Below are positions 23,735-35,010 of a DNA stretch of 38,313 nt, piece after piece. The stretch is from Saccoglossus kowalevskii (lineage: Eukaryota; Hemichordata; Enteropneusta; Harrimaniidae): positions 191,907 to 230,219 of the forward strand of contig NW_003145785.1 of assembly GCF_000003605.2 (NCBI RefSeq). The letters run 5' to 3'. How positions within the stretch are numbered: the first letter of the stretch is position 1; every line of letters begins with the position of its first letter. Below the pieces are notes generated by a model. That model was not told where the DNA came from. It did no database searches and worked only from the letters and a program-made list of their open reading frames with translations. The translations under genes were made by a program, and so were the position numbers.

Positions 23735-26339
23735 CATATCCGACATGTTCTTTCTTCATATACTTGGCAAATGATTGATTGTGACTGCAAAAGAATGACT
23801 TTAACTAGCCCAGGGGAAGAACTGGATGAACTGCATTGATGTGAGGACAACAATTTCATTAATTCCGCACCTGTTCCGTTATGAACATATGGGTTAATCC
23901 TGCCTCATACACAAGTTAGTAATGAATTAAAATCCACCATCTTTTCTGTAAAACAGTTTGTTAAACATAAATAACCATTCTGTAGATAATGTAAATTCTG
24001 CAAGACATTCACATGTCAGTCCACCTCTACCACCACGCCAACCCTCACTGTGATGCATGATCAGGTTAGACACATTCACACATGATCAGTAAACCCCAAA
24101 ACCATGATATAGAATAGAAATAAAATTTTACACAATACGCCCAATACACAATACAGTTGTTATTGAAACAGTAATGGAAAGGTATTTCCAAATGTTAAAT
24201 AAGCTTATTGCTATGTAAATGAGACATACATGAACAACAGTCAACTTTTCACATCTTTAAATTCATTAAATATGTAAATTTTAATTTCTTAAAAAATATT
24301 TATCAAAACCTGTAGACAGAGAAAAATTATGTCATTTTGTAAATAAATATAACAAAATAAAAATGCTTCTTTAAGTTGTGAAATTTAAGGCTACCTGATA
24401 GTCAAAGGTCAACAAAACAAAAATTAAATCAACATGAAGAAGACTCATTATTTGTCTTTGTACCAACTTGAACAAAATCATTCCAGACATGTCCACAAAA
24501 TTATGTCAGACAGACGGTCAGACACACAGACAGAATCCATAACGCGAGTCCTCATTTCAGAGTACGTCTATCAAAGGCTAATAAACATTTATAGAGTGAA
24601 TGCATTGTACGCCCAATGTCGCCCATCCACATATGTTAATGCAACTTGTATCAAACATGCACCATACATTAACTGCTGCCCGCTGAACCAAAAATTTGCA
24701 TTCTTAAACATGTACTGTTAATTTCAAAGTCAAAAATTATTAAAAGTATACTGCATAAAAATATTCAAGACTTTTTGATAAAAGGGATGCCAAATTTATG
24801 TTCTTATAAAATATCAAATTTATTTAACTGATCTCAATTTGAATGTTTTCTAGCCAAAGGCTTAAAGATAAATTAAATGACTATTATCAAGTCACCCGCA
24901 AGATATCATATACGTGGCCATAATTTAAAAAAAAAAAAAAATCATTCAAAGCATTGTTTTTAACTAAGTGTAGATTTTAAATTTACAGTTAAAAAATACA
25001 GATTTACAAAGAAAATATTTACAAAGGTAAATACAAGCACAAGAACAAACAAAAGACACAAGTATGTACAAGGAGTAAACAAATTAAACACCATGACAGG
25101 AACAAACCTAACCAGCTAGGCTGCAATTTCCAGCAAATCTAACATGCACATGATAGTATAATTGCGCGAGGCATTGTGCCATGTACGTCTCAATAGGAAT
25201 ACAATGTAGAATATACTTAAATAATTATAAATGCAGAATGGTCAACACATCACGTCAAGTTAAATCATAATATTCTCGTTGCCTCAAGTTACACAGAGAC
25301 AGTCTTGCCGTTTCATTGTTCATCTAAACCAATCGAAATAAAGCAGAGACGTGTCCATCATGTAAACTACAATCTCAATGCACCTAGCTAGCCATTGACA
25401 CTTCGTAACGATATGCTTTACTTGCTTCAAAATATCAATGGTGCAAAAAAAAAAAAAAAATAGGAATAACGTGTATGACTGTTTCTTTGCCCAGCAGAAA
25501 AGTGTTGATATTATCTCCAGAAATGTTAGAAACAGGAAAGAAAACGAGCAAAAATCATGTATAGAGTCGCTGAATTCACAGAGAAAACTAGACTACGGGG
25601 ACAGACAAAGGCAAATAATATCATTTATTGTATAAGCTGGGAGGCCGACTACGTCAACGCATACAGTGTAGTGCCGTCGTTTTTTGTGTGTAACAGTCAT
25701 AAAAACTGAAAAAATACAGGGATGAAAACGTTTGTTGAATAAAAATTTCTCATGGCATATGTTCGTTTAGCTCAACGAACAGACACGACAGACTGATCAA
25801 TTGATAATGGACATGATAATTTCAGGTTGCAAGAACGTGCTCTGGAAGTTTAAATGGGGTGATGGACACATAGCGGATTTGTTTACGTGTTTGTCAACAA
25901 CACCACTGTTTTCTCACTAAATCGTTTCCCCCAGATTTAACACTGGATGATTTAGTGACAACTTTATTCAACTCTAGTATAAAACTAAATTGAGATAAAT
26001 GTACTCCCTTAGCACTTAGCTGCAAAGTACCAAGGTTACTGTATTAGCAGTATTGTTAATGAGAAAGGTGGCCATGACATTCTTATGTATTTGTTTAACT
26101 ATAAAGTAATACCTGTCACAATTCAGCAAATCTACTTGTTATAGAACTTCTGATCAAAGCGCAGTGTACTCAAATGCACAGATTACTCCGATAATGTCGA
26201 TATTTTTAAAACTAAAGCACCAATCAACAAGGTAAATGTGACATGGGGGTGATCGCTTTGGAGGCTTCAATGTTAAAATATTTAATCTTTTCATGTGTGG
26301 GTAACTACTCAAAATTGGACAAAACTATGCTATTGTTCA
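23735..26339. other. Unassigned CpG-poor DNA
   Basis: Contains an A-run at 24,928-24,942 and an A16 run at 25,445-25,460, and a CAGA-rich stretch near 24,505-24,535 inside an anonymous 95-codon plus-strand frame (24,434-24,721). I counted about 6 CpG in 24,001-24,600. No gene could be supported. Confidence 0.5.
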
Positions 26340-27110
26340 ACATTTTTGCGTACGGATATCGACAGTGTTGCAAGCCGCAGTAGAAAAAAAATAGATTTTT
26401 GGATACAACTGTATTTTTTTATACGATTTGTCATTTGTAGATGTCGACGGGACTGACTAAGTTGCAACGCGTAATATCGCAGTCAAGTGACACCCCAACC
26501 AAAAATGCCAGGTCAACTCGAACTGTGAGCCGAGTTGCCGAGTGTGATTGGGGAAAGGGCAATTCGTTCGTCGCTTTAACGGGGAAGTCTGTTGACTTTC
26601 CGGCACGCATTTATCACTGAAAAACTAGTTTACGATAAGTAGGAAATCAGTTCTACGAGTAAGCCTGAATCAGACTGTGGGGTAATCGTAAACTATCCGA
26701 CAACGCAGTGTTTCAACTTCGACGTCCCGTTTAAACACTTGGCTAAAGTCGAAGCAACCCGTTCACATCGAGAACAGTGCGTAGTCTGTACTGTACTGCA
26801 CATGGCGACGACGGAAGGGAAAAAAATACACACAAACTTGAATTTAACCTACCTTCATAGGACAGCGGATCCCAGGTTCACATTCTGCTAAAGCTTTTAA
26901 CCGTTTTCTCCGTCACAGAACACGGTAACAGTGAAATTTACAGACATTCCAACACGGCCCTTCGCTCACTGAAGTTTTATCGCAAGACGACTCCGTGAAA
27001 CTACATGAGGGCCCCTTAAGTTTGCATCAAATAATAAAAGGTATCCCCTTTCTAGTCGCCAAGGTGTCCCGGCAGTACGTGGATCAAAGACATGTTGACG
27101 GCCCACGTTT
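26340..27110 (-). promoter_or_regulatory. CpG-rich promoter candidate at a composition boundary
   Basis: By hand count about 43 CpG dinucleotides lie in these 770 bp (5-6 per 100 bp), against about 1 per 100 bp a few kilobases to the left. The region contains the candidate first exon and splice donor on the minus strand (26,853). Placement of an unmethylated CpG-rich stretch around a first exon, with a CpG-depleted tract downstream, is the pattern expected in invertebrates with gene-body methylation. No convincing TATA box was found on the minus strand, which would fit a TATA-less start. CpG remains frequent to the right end of the window, so this is the edge of a large CpG-normal domain rather than an isolated island. 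Confidence 0.45.
26853..27000 (-). other. Candidate 5' (mostly untranslated) first exon
   Basis: On the minus strand, CCTATGAAG|GTAGGTTAAA gives a canonical donor with the last exon base at 26,853. The upstream end is unknown; 27,000 is an arbitrary limit. There are three ATGs in the exon: one opens a 16-codon frame ending in TAA, one is followed directly by TGA, and the last (26,856-26,858) reads Met-Lys and then enters the intron. The exon is therefore either 5' UTR with short upstream frames or carries the first two codons of the protein. The next exon could not be found with confidence; intron 1 may be very long. Supported by the splice signal plus the CpG context, not by homology. Confidence 0.35.
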
Positions 27111-28662
27111 TTTTTTTTGAAATATTTAAAATTTATGAAGTCATGACCGACGGTGCATAATAATCGACTGTCTACATCGATTATATACTATAAATATTGA
27201 ATGTTCCTAATGCCATTTCAAGATGACGGGGATTAATAAAGATTTTTAAAAATGTTTAAAAAAATAAGAATATTCAAAATGTCAAATGATTTGTTAAAAT
27301 GACAATGTTGAAAGTTACGCGTGAATTGTGTCATGCGAGAATGAAATATTCGTACTATGTATATCTGAGATGTATGATATTGATGGCGATATTTGATATG
27401 TGACGGGATAAGTGGGAGGGGCCACTTAGTATACGGGAGCACCCAACAATTTGAGAGGGGAAAACATATCTTTAGTTTTAATTAGTGACAAAGGGCGTGG
27501 TGGGTTAATTTCTTGCGGAGGTTGGTCAGAAAGAAGCGTGGAGCAGAAATCGTAATTTTAACAGTTCGTGGGCGTAGTATCATGCCAAATTTCTGTCCCT
27601 GAGGGCGCGTTATCGCAAACGAGAGGAAGAGTCGTGAGTTGGATGTCCAGCCCGATTCTAAGTTCCTTGCTTCACGAAATGCGCTTAAATACATAGGTTC
27701 TCAACGCGAACATCAGTACCTCCACGGTGCAGACCACATAACACGCGATCAAACATACACAGTCTGGCCGCAATTTATTACAACTACCTTTATGGGACGC
27801 ACAGAGAGTAACAGGAACGTCCGGGTTTATGAATAATTGTCGCAATCGTCCCAGGTGTTCCGCGGAGAAAAGTATAAATCTGTCAAAAGCAGGTTAGCAT
27901 TTTTACGGCATCGCCCTAAATTTTAGGGTGACCTGTCGGGGTCAACTCAAATTCCTCGCTGTGTTACATGTATTTATTTATATCGGTAGTTGAAGATATG
28001 CTCAGCTGCGTTTGAATAGAAAGTTCGGCGGATCTGACAGAAGCGCAGATGGCCCAGGAAGTGACCCTTTGTCCATCGACTATTTGCGTCATCCTCACAA
28101 ACAAATAGATAAATTTCCGAATGGAAAGCAGCAAGCGTTCAATCGCAGTTAGCACCCCCTAGGTAGCTATAAATGAATTTAAACATTGGATTGACATATA
28201 AATTAACATATCATAGATCTTTCTTTCTAATTGAATTTACAAAATAACTTATATCACTCTGCCAGATATGAAAGTCATATTACATTGTGGGTGTTCATTG
28301 TTTCACGACGACACACTTAGGATAAGCTATTTACCTCCATGGTAAGAGGGCGGAACTGCATAGATTAGCATTTAACGTCCCGCTAACAAGTGGCTCTTTT
28401 TTACGATGCAAGTTGACCCGCGGTGGTACCATTCAGCAACAACACCTTCGTGTTCACTTGCGCGTTAGTCTAATAAATGCGAACGTCGTACACGTGCTTC
28501 AAAGGAATCGAGGCCCAGTTTGTGTTCCGGTGTGTTTAAGCTTCGAATGCACATGATCGCATCAATAGTGAGCGGGCGAGGCCGGGCCGGGCTTTAAAGG
28601 CACCATGCGTTCATTGCAAATGTAACTAATCACTCAATGAAAGCACGCGTTGATGAATTCCA
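27111..28662. other. CpG-rich intergenic or upstream DNA
   Basis: Upstream of the candidate start. A plus-strand frame from about 27,601 to 27,838 is open for some 77 codons but has no early ATG. A GC-rich patch (GGCGAGGCCGGGCCGGG, 28,567-28,583) is followed by CACCATGCG and a six-codon frame, which could mark a divergent plus-strand start. None of this is enough to call a gene. Confidence 0.4.
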
Positions 28663-28926
28663 ATGAATCATGTACATATCCTTATACTACACTTGTATTG
28701 TTCCAGAGTCAGTGATGAGAGGAAGGAACTCGGGAAGGGACTCATCGCGATAAACGGTGCGTTGCAAACACAGACAAAAACGATCAATAGAAAGAAAGGG
28801 GTTGGGCCATTTAGAAAAAAAAAATGTTCTTTTATAATAGACAGCGTTATTATTTTAAGATCACCCCTTAGCCTTATTTACCCGTCCCTAAGTATTGTTG
28901 CACCAGCCGAAAAAAAATGGGCATAG
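28663..28926 (+). CDS. Hypothetical 87-codon ORF with an exon-like core
   Basis: Begins at an ATG and is open for 87 codons. The middle is more protein-like and G+C-rich (about 50%) than its flanks: an acceptor TTGTATTGTTCCAG ends at 28,706, followed by residues VSDERKELGKGLIAING and a possible donor G|GTGCGTT at 28,757. The real coding part, if any, could thus be only the segment from 28,707. After about residue 50 the frame passes through an A-run and becomes AT-rich. I do not recognise a family. Length is within chance expectation for this composition. Confidence 0.18.
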   Translation: MNHVHILILHLYCSRVSDERKELGKGLIAINGALQTQTKTINRKKGVGPFRKKKCSFIIDSVIILRSPLSLIYPSLSIVAPAEKKWA

Positions 28927-31443
28927 GATTATCCTGTCACACGGTCCTTTATGTTGCTTCAATTTCCTACTGGTGAAATATCCAATAATCAAAGCAAAAT
29001 TTTGCTGGAATTATGTAGCAAAAAATATATTTTGTTTGTTTGTTAGTAATTTCTTTCCAACATCATCAATGCTATGTGATGTCATAATTAAAGCATGCAC
29101 CTGAAACAAATTCTGAGGGAAATTACAGGATATTGCGTCATTGGTAGTAGACTTGCATGCAGTATTTTCTTGTAACATTGTTACGCTTGTAACATAATGA
29201 TACATATGACTTTTATCAAACATGTGGGAGATAATGTCGGCCCCTTGTGTATGAGAAATGATACATTCTTAAACACTTACAGGAAGGCCGACAATATCCC
29301 GATGTTTTGATAGTCGTGTTTATCTTTATGTTACAAGCACCCGTGTTATGACCTCACTATCTTCGTTATGCGGATCAACGCTGTTCTTACACTAAAAGTG
29401 AAGACTATTTTCAACGAAAAATAAAAGATCTTGACTCAAGTGACAGTAAAAACTGCAAAGAAGAAATTCAACATTAACACCAAGAAGGCCGAATGTATGT
29501 TAATATATCAGAAATTAACCAACTTTGAATGGATTACTTTATATAAAAAAAATAACAGCACATCAATAAACGCGCTCAAAAAGAGCATCTAACAAGTTGG
29601 ATTCAGGGAGTTGGATTCCCGGGTTGGATTACATCAGATAAAACTGTAGACAAAAAAAAGTATCATGTTTTATCACACGTATTACTGTTTGAACTGTGAT
29701 TTCTTCTGTGTCTATTTGAACAAACTGTCACAGAGACACCCATGTCGGATGTAAACGCAGCCGGCGGACGTGAAAATATTAACTTGAACGTCTGTATATA
29801 CCTCAGATTAGAGGCTCAAATATGCGCCTCGGGTATTCCGTCTTCTATTGCCCGTCCGATATCCGATTACGCGGAGTAATACCGACTGATTCCAGTGATT
29901 TTACACCTACTTTGACGGAGACAGGGGGTCACAAGTCTCACGACCTAGAGTAGTTCGCCCTCAACTGCAAAATGAAAAAATGAATCAATCGTTCAAAAGT
30001 GCAGAAAGTAGTTTAAAAACCACGATTCCAGACATGGCACAACGTGAACCATAGATACTTGAATATTTAAGTATGACATATGGAAGAAAATACATAATGT
30101 TCAATGTTGTTCGTTGATACTGCGTGTTGGTGCACGATTTGGATACAATTGTTCGTATTCCGTAATGTTCAATGATAAATGAAATATACTAATATATTTT
30201 GTTCAGCTATAGTTATTGTACGTCCCGAAACAATCAGTGCACATGCGCACGAAGATTCTAATTCTCTAACCAATATTCAGTCAGACACATGTTACTATAA
30301 CAACGTATTTAGTAGTTGCATGGTAACTCATAATCGAACGTATTTATCACCGTTAATTCGTTGTGTCGTTACAGGAAGCTGTTGACAGAACGCTGACCTG
30401 CAGCATCAATGTCGTTAATTATGAAGCAACATTTTTAAAAAGTTCTCGAACATATTGCATCGTGACCCCTTGAGCGCCGCAATAATTTTCGCCAAAATTT
30501 GGATGCAGCGTTTTGCAAGTTACTGTGTTTTCTGTAATTTATATTGTATTAATTTATGTATTATTGTTTGGCTAAGCGTGCATGGTTTCTTATTGGCTAC
30601 ATATTGATGAACACATTTACAAACAATTACATTTTGTATACGGGCTTATTTCGTGAAAGTTGACATTTCCGCTCCAAAAACGAAATGTAACATTTTTGTA
30701 GGATAAATGCGCTTACAAAACTGAAGTTCATGTATTACTTCGTTAGAAAAAAACAATTTTTATAGCATGGCAAATATTAAATACAATTAAACACAAATAT
30801 GTTTTTTCTCATGTTACTCAGGCTCGTACTGTTAGAATATACTTGGTGGTAATTGAGAGCGATGGTTCATCCCCTAGACATGAATATTAGTGCTTAAGTT
30901 TTCGAAAGGGCTGGTGTTTCGGAGGGTAATGCCTGAAAGAAAAAACAACAACACAGAAATTCATTCTTTCTTGTTTGGGTCTGAGGTATAAAAATGATTC
31001 AACTCATTGAGCTCCAAAGTCAAAATCCTCTGTACAATTGTTTTCAGACATTTTGATCGAAATCTGTAGCTAGTTAGATTATGCCCATTTGGTCAAAAAT
31101 AACAAGCAAAAGTAACCATTTGAACCATTTATGAACTCTACAAAATTATCAAACATATTTGCTGAGATAATCTCTGCAAGAATAAGCTACAGCCTCGGGG
31201 TGCATATTTTTGTCATATTCTCGCCGTCATGTCGATGTATATACTGCTTTTTTTTTTTCGTTGCAACGTGACCCAAATAAAGAGTGCAAGTATTCAAATG
31301 TGTGCACAACAGCTAAAAAAGCGGTAGACGTTTTTTTTTTTATTTCATCGCCGTCAGTTATAATTTTTTTCAAAATCCCTTCATCGCAATAACGTTCGTT
31401 GGCTGGAAATAATCTAAACTCGTGACACTAGATTATATTTCAG
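28927..31443. other. Unassigned CpG-normal DNA
   Basis: No gene supported. Holds the inverted repeat at 29,230-29,298, three GTTGGATT words at 13-14 bp spacing (29,596-29,630), and T-runs near 31,249 and 31,331. Small frames at 29,011-29,223 (minus), 30,179-30,385 (plus) and 31,210-31,392 (plus) are anonymous. Confidence 0.45.
29230..29298. repeat. Short inverted repeat (12 of 13 bp)
   Basis: GATAATGTCGGCC (29,230-29,242) pairs with GGCCGACAATATC (29,286-29,298) with one mismatch around a 43-base loop. It could be a small foldback element or a hairpin in RNA. Nothing else supports a function. Confidence 0.5.
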
Positions 31444-31779
31444 TCAAAGTCGAGGTGTCGATGCAGCCTTATTTTCACTAAAAATGTAGATGAATCGTAC
31501 GAAATCCTAACGCCCCGAGCATGTTTATTGTTCGCAAAGATTGTATTGCGGATTGCATCTAATATTCAAACCCCGGGTGTCGCCAAACTACCTATAAATT
31601 TAATTTCCACAAGTCCTCAAATCGGTCTCATGACGTCACGGTGCTCTCATCTTAAGGTGATCTTCCAATATGAAGCCATCGACTGGGAGGTCACCGTACT
31701 CGGTATTTTAAAGGTTAGCGCCCACGTACCAACGTATATTCAGAGAAAACGTTCGAAAATGTTCATTATGTTACCATGA
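31444..31779 (+). CDS. Candidate coding exon or orphan ORF, about 112 codons
   Basis: An acceptor-like ATTATATTTCAG ends at 31,443; the frame is open from just after a TAG (31,429-31,431) to TGA at 31,777-31,779, 115 codons in all. There is no early ATG, so it would have to be entered by splicing. Residues are mixed and not low complexity, for example FQYEAIDWEVTVLG and PTYIQRKRSK. I recognise no domain, signal peptide or membrane segment. A CRE octamer (31,631) lies inside and an X-box motif overlaps its end (31,770), so the stretch may be regulatory DNA instead of coding. Frames this long occur by chance in a window of this size. Confidence 0.18.
   Translation, partial: SKSRCRCSLIFTKNVDESYEILTPRACLLFAKIVLRIASNIQTPGVAKLPINLISTSPQIGLMTSRCSHLKVIFQYEAIDWEVTVLGILKVSAHVPTYIQRKRSKMFIMLP
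31631..31638. promoter_or_regulatory. CRE palindrome TGACGTCA
   Basis: Full 8-base cAMP-response element consensus bound by CREB/ATF bZIP factors. Others are at 4,899-4,906 and 32,302-32,309, the latter inside the TIR of a MITE. Here it sits in the CpG-normal domain about 140 bp from an X-box motif. Confidence 0.35.
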
Positions 31780-31783
31780 CAAC
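31770..31783 (+). promoter_or_regulatory. X-box-like (RFX) motif
   Basis: GTTACCATGACAAC is an exact match to GTHNYYATRRNAAC. It lies about 700 bp upstream of the TATA/CCAAT cluster at 32.4 kb and about 140 bp from a CRE. X-boxes usually lie close upstream of ciliary gene starts, so this would fit a promoter-distal site of a plus-strand gene if one starts near 32.5 kb. Motif evidence only. Confidence 0.35.
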
Positions 31784-32137
31784 GGAAATTACACCATTCA
31801 ATATCCGATTACTGCCACCCTCTCTGCGGAAATAATAATGCCTATATCCGCCGTTGAAAAACACTGACGTGCATGACGACGATATGGCTATTTGTATGAA
31901 TATAGAGGGGGGTATTGTCACATAATTAAATACTTTTTCTTATTTTGAAACAATGAAAATATTAATTATTTTCGATAATATGTGTCATATACTGCTGCCT
32001 TGAATATTTCAAAAAAAAAAAACATTTGTAGGTATTTTTAAATCATTCTTTTTGTTCCCAGATTTCATGTGATTTATTTTATCATTCTAAGAATAACAAC
32101 GTTTGCTAAACACGAACCGTGATCTTTACTACACGTA

Positions 32138-32336
32138 ACGCCCTCTAGCGACAAAGTTTTTCAGTGACGTAAATGGGTGAAACTTTGCAGCATCTATATT
32201 ATTTTTATCTAAAGTCCTCTGGCGATAAAAATAATATTTGTGGACATATTTACTATGTTACAACTACGAACGATTGTACAACCAAAAACATTCTACTTGA
32301 ATGACGTCACAGAAGAGTTTCGTCGCTAGAGGGCGT
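32138..32336. mobile_element. MITE with CTCF-like and CRE-like TIRs
   Basis: The left end ACGCCCTCTAGCGAC (32,138-32,152) is inverted at the right end GTCGCTAGAGGGCGT (32,322-32,336). The similarity continues inward with TCAGTGACGTAA against TCTGTGACGTCA, giving TIRs of about 34 bp. In the centre, ATATTATTTTTATC (32,196-32,209) and its complement (32,224-32,237) form a perfect 14-bp stem with a 14-base loop; that loop begins a third, diverged copy of the end motif, GTCCTCTGGCGAT. About 199 bp, no ORF, no clear target-site duplication. The whole element is palindromic and could fold into a cruciform. The superfamily is unknown. Confidence 0.75.
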
Positions 32337-32388
32337 GGTTATTTAACAATAGGATAGTCAATATGAAATTACTTACAAGATTGTACCT

Positions 32389-32515
32389 GATTGGCTACCC
32401 CCGCTAACATTTAACGGTCAGACCAATCAGAATGCAGCTTGTTTGCTGTCATTTTTTTGACGTATCAAAATTTGCCTTATATACATGTTTCGACTCAACT
32501 GGAGAAATGATCATG
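32389..32515 (+). promoter_or_regulatory. Possible promoter: CCAAT boxes plus TATA box
   Basis: In order: an inverted CCAAT (GATTGG, 32,389-32,394), a direct CCAAT (32,423-32,427), and TTATATAC (32,477-32,484), with the CCAAT boxes 50-90 bp upstream of the TATA box as in classical RNA polymerase II promoters. A start would be expected near 32,505-32,512. ATGs occur at 32,507 and 32,513; the first opens 14 codons to TAA, and CCG|GTAAAT near 32,547 could be a donor. No coding exon could be followed downstream. The layout is suggestive but these motifs are short. Confidence 0.3.
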
Positions 32516-33459
32516 TTGAAATTCCAGAAGAGGCAGCAAATATGCCGGTAAATGTGGACCACTTTTACTAGCTAGTAGTGTTGCACATGTAACAAATTAA
32601 GAGAGAGAAACTAAATAAGGCTCGTTCGCGAGAATTCAGCCTAATAAATGACGGCAAAAAATCCGATCACAATGTTTTGTTTCAAAACAGTTTCCATGAA
32701 AATGCATGTCAAATTAGAGTCAACAATAATTGCCCATGTATCTTACAACTGTTTTCAGTATATGCATCTGAACGAAATAATTGCATATGATAGATTTTAC
32801 CAGAATCAAACACTATGGAACTTTCTGTTTTCCATATTGCGAAATTCTTTCGTTTTTATGGAGATGGTGTGAAATCATATTTATTAAGGTTATTGTCCAT
32901 ACATAAACAATACCATTTTATTTACCTTCTTTGACTCATAATTCAAGACAAAAGTTAACGATAAATGTGCGACTTGTGCCATGCATTCTTCTCCATGTAT
33001 AATTAAATATCAATTTCAAGAAGACGATATCTACGACAGATCCAAATATACAAGTTTGTAATTCATTTGCAAATTGAAGCATTAATCATGCTTTCATTCA
33101 TGACCACGTATGAATCACTTTCAGGCATATTTGTTAAAACTCAAAATGATCCAACAATAAACAATTTCAGCTTCACTTAACACATTCGTCTGAGTACGTC
33201 ACCAAAACGCCATGTTGTTTATGGAGTGACAAGACACACCACCAAACATCACATCACAACTATTTAGCCAAATGTTGCTGACTTGAAGGACCTCGATAGT
33301 CAATCTGTGTCGTGACCAGTGTCCAACCATGGACCTACTCTCCTGAAACGAAATGTGTTTTTTTTGAAACTTTAATCTTAATGTTCATTCTGTGTTGGCA
33401 GGTCCGTGGTCCAACCCAGTAACTGACTGCACGTAAAACCGATGACGATGACGTAATGG
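32516..33459. other. Unassigned DNA
   Basis: Nothing convincing. The plus-strand frame at 32,648-32,872 (74 codons) is anonymous, and the minus-strand frame 33,335-33,628 runs into a MITE. Confidence 0.45.
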
Positions 33460-33782
33460 AATAGACCATTTTCCGTTCACAGCAAGATCCCGCGTTATGC
33501 GTTAAACCGAACATCGCGTGATCTTCGACAAACGCGAAAGTTTTTGGGTGGAATATTTTCATGCTTAATAATGTGCTGTATTCATTTATGATGTCTAATT
33601 TCGATGAAGTAGGGGTATTCAAACGCAATATTTCCCTGTCATAGATCGGTCTTTCGATGTGAGCTACGAAATAAAGAAATTCGAGTTCAAAATCAAATCA
33701 TTCGATTTTTGCGGCAGACGTTCGGCAAGCGTCTTTTCACGCAACCCGCGTGATCTCGCAGTTGAACGGAAAATCATCTATT
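33460..33782. mobile_element. Long-TIR MITE, about 323 bp
   Basis: Left AATAGACCATTTTCCGTTCA and onward (AGCAAGATCCCGCG, TTATGCGT) matches the reverse complement of the right end, AATAGATGATTTTCCGTTCA (then CTGCGAGATCACGCG, GGTTGCGT), over roughly 50 bp with scattered differences. The ends are CpG-rich. The minus-strand frame at 33,335-33,628 overlaps its left half and is not a gene. No target-site duplication was resolved, so the exact ends could be a few bases further out. Confidence 0.7.
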
Positions 33783-35010
33783 GAACATCACGCAATGAAA
33801 TAATAATGAATTCAAGGCAGACATGGTAAAGTAAATATTGTACTCCGCAAGTGAACTTATACTACGTGCGTGACTCAAACCGACGCACTAAATGGCTTAG
33901 CTACTTCAAACCAGAAAACCTAGAAATGTAAACTGTCTTCTTCCGCCTTTCATGTTTTTAAAATACCATGTCACAACTTATCGGGGACACGCGCCATGTT
34001 GTCATAAGATTTATTCCCCATGGAGTATATTACAGAAATGCTTGCACAATCAATATCAGTTGAGCGTTGTATTAATAGCAGCATGATTCGTTAGTTTTCA
34101 AAACCGTCTTAGATTATCTCTAAGTTGCTCCCTTGGCACGTTGTGAGAGAGTTTTAACTAAATATCAGATATATTATCCAATAACCTAGGGAGACATATA
34201 TTACTCCAGATTGGATGCGTGATGTACTGTGTTTTTTTTTTTTTGGGTGATGTTCGTTGCATTTATAACAGGTGTTTTTTTTGTTTCAATCTCCGTAAAC
34301 CTCCCTAAAGTAAGATTGTGTTCTGAAAGATTATTTCCTTGTCGACGGGATTCTGATCTGTCCACATTGTCCAATCAACGAGAGTGAATAGTAAGGTCAG
34401 GATATGCAGCTGCGGGGAGGGTGGGAGTAATCTAGCCTACAGCGCTGATCGACATTTATTTCGATGTCTATTACCCGTAACGCAAAAGTGTCGAATAAAT
34501 AAAATGTATGATATTCGTACACAATCCCTATATCACGAGCTGTGGTTTCATTTAAAATATCCGACTTCTAATACGTATGTACACATTAGGTGAGAAGGGT
34601 TGAAAAGAAGGGACAGGGATATATTACTACTATCCTAATTTAATGAATATTCGTGATCCCCATTATGACCGATAACTGACATATCCAATGGGGGGGGGGA
34701 ATCAAGATAACATGGTAAACTCAAACTGTGAAGAGTGTTTTTTTTTTTTTTTTAAATGTAAATATTTATTATTTAGAAATAATTTGAGCATAGAAATGTA
34801 TGATATATAAATAATTACCGTGAAAGATGATTATAATATATGTTACCATATTGCTATGTGCAAACCGCATTGCATCACATAGTGTTTGGCATCATATAAC
34901 AATGAATGGACATCACAATACGGCGACTCACAGTGCAATGAACGAACATTATAATATGGTAAGTAGACGTCACAGTATGATGATTACCAATGGGCTTCCC
35001 ATTAAAAACC
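33783..35010. other. Unassigned DNA with homopolymers
   Basis: Contains a G9 run near 34,690-34,699 and a T16 run at 34,738-34,753. From 34,885 to 34,980 loosely repeated words of the type CATCACAATACGG, CATTATAATATGG and CGTCACAGTATGA suggest a degenerate tandem repeat. No gene supported. Confidence 0.45.

Noticed and set aside
24434..24721. 95-codon plus-strand ORF with an Arg/Ser/Asp/Thr-rich patch
   Set aside because: The patch is translated from a CAGA-rich simple stretch; the rest is anonymous.
33335..33628. 97-codon minus-strand ORF
   Set aside because: About half of it lies in the long-TIR MITE at 33,460-33,782.
34384..34593. 69-codon plus-strand ORF next to a GTGAGA donor-like site
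   Set aside because: Starts at GTG, has no acceptor and no recognisable sequence.
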